Shown here: positions 12,635 through 12,707 of the stretch, one piece after another
How the letters are laid out: each line of letters opens with the position of its first letter
Numbering within the stretch: position 1 is the stretch's first letter
Source: an uncultured Eubacteriales bacterium
GTDB taxonomy: Bacteria; Bacillota; Clostridia; Oscillospirales; Acutalibacteraceae
Assembly (NCBI GenBank): GCA_900319615.1
Contig: ONPE01000021.1
Location: 1-12,707 of the forward strand
Direction: 5' to 3'
DNA length: 12,707 bases
Translations under genes and position numbers: made by a program
The notes under the pieces: generated by a model
What the model was told of the DNA's origin: nothing
Seen by the model: only the letters and a program-made list of their open reading frames with translations
Database searches by the model: none

Positions 12635-12707
12635 TTAGTTTAGGGTGTTATCGGTATCGGCGAAGAGCCTGCGTATCTCTGCCCTGAGACCTCTGAGAGA
12701 ATCGTCA
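12635..12707 (-). CDS. C-terminal end of an unidentified gene (cut by window edge)
   Basis: The last 23 codons of a minus-strand frame, ending LFADTDNTLN and TAA. There is too little sequence to name it. Support is indirect: codon choice is like the neighbouring genes, and the stop is followed within about 10 bases by the same TTTTTTAGTACACC junction that follows the phosphoesterase gene on the other side. Other frames are also open over this short stretch, so the call is uncertain. Confidence 0.42.
   Translation of the reverse strand, partial: DDSLRGLRAEIRRLFADTDNTLN

Overview
The window looks like a chromosomal segment of a Gram-positive gut or rumen member of the Clostridia, most likely the Ruminococcus/Oscillospiraceae group. 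The reasons are a T-box leader ahead of thrS, strong AGGAGG-type ribosome binding sites, sigmaA-type promoters with 17-bp spacers, a secreted leucine-rich-repeat protein ending in a dockerin, and two MITE-like intergenic elements of a type common in these genomes. The species assignment is inference. No phage, plasmid or defence genes are visible.

Layout, left to right. On the minus strand: the N-terminal part of dnaG (cut by the window edge), a YigZ/IMPACT-family gene, MITE-like element R1, rpmE (L31) with clear promoter and terminator, a membrane-anchored VanY-like protein, MITE-like element R2, thrS with a complete T-box leader and promoter, a secreted LRR-dockerin protein, an eight-helix membrane protein with an acidic tail, a 650-bp gene-free stretch of repeats, and a tandem pair of DacF/PBP5-like proteins. 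On the plus strand: a calcineurin-like phosphoesterase. A second repeat-filled gap follows, and then the C-terminal end of a minus-strand gene at the right edge.

Two themes stand out. First, four proteins with recognisable enzyme folds have lost key catalytic or metal-binding residues: the VanY-like protein (all expected zinc ligands and the catalytic Glu), both DacF-like proteins (one has lost SxxK entirely, the other keeps it but has altered SxN and KTG) and the phosphoesterase (two metal ligands). All are intact, full-length reading frames, which suggests pseudoenzymes rather than decay. Three of the four belong to D-Ala-D-Ala carboxypeptidase families and would sit at the cell surface.

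Second, there are two unfamiliar intergenic repeat families. One is a unit of about 92-97 bp, seven copies in three tandem blocks, with a conserved TACACCATAC start and a hairpin whose loop sequence (around ATCAC-GC) is conserved while its stem changes with partial base-pair compensation. Two of the blocks are inverted around a bidirectional terminator between convergent genes. The other is a short palindrome (GGCAATACCGCA / TGCGGTATTGCC) found about 20-30 nt upstream of four start codons in constant orientation. Both look like structured RNA or DNA elements worth genome-wide searching.
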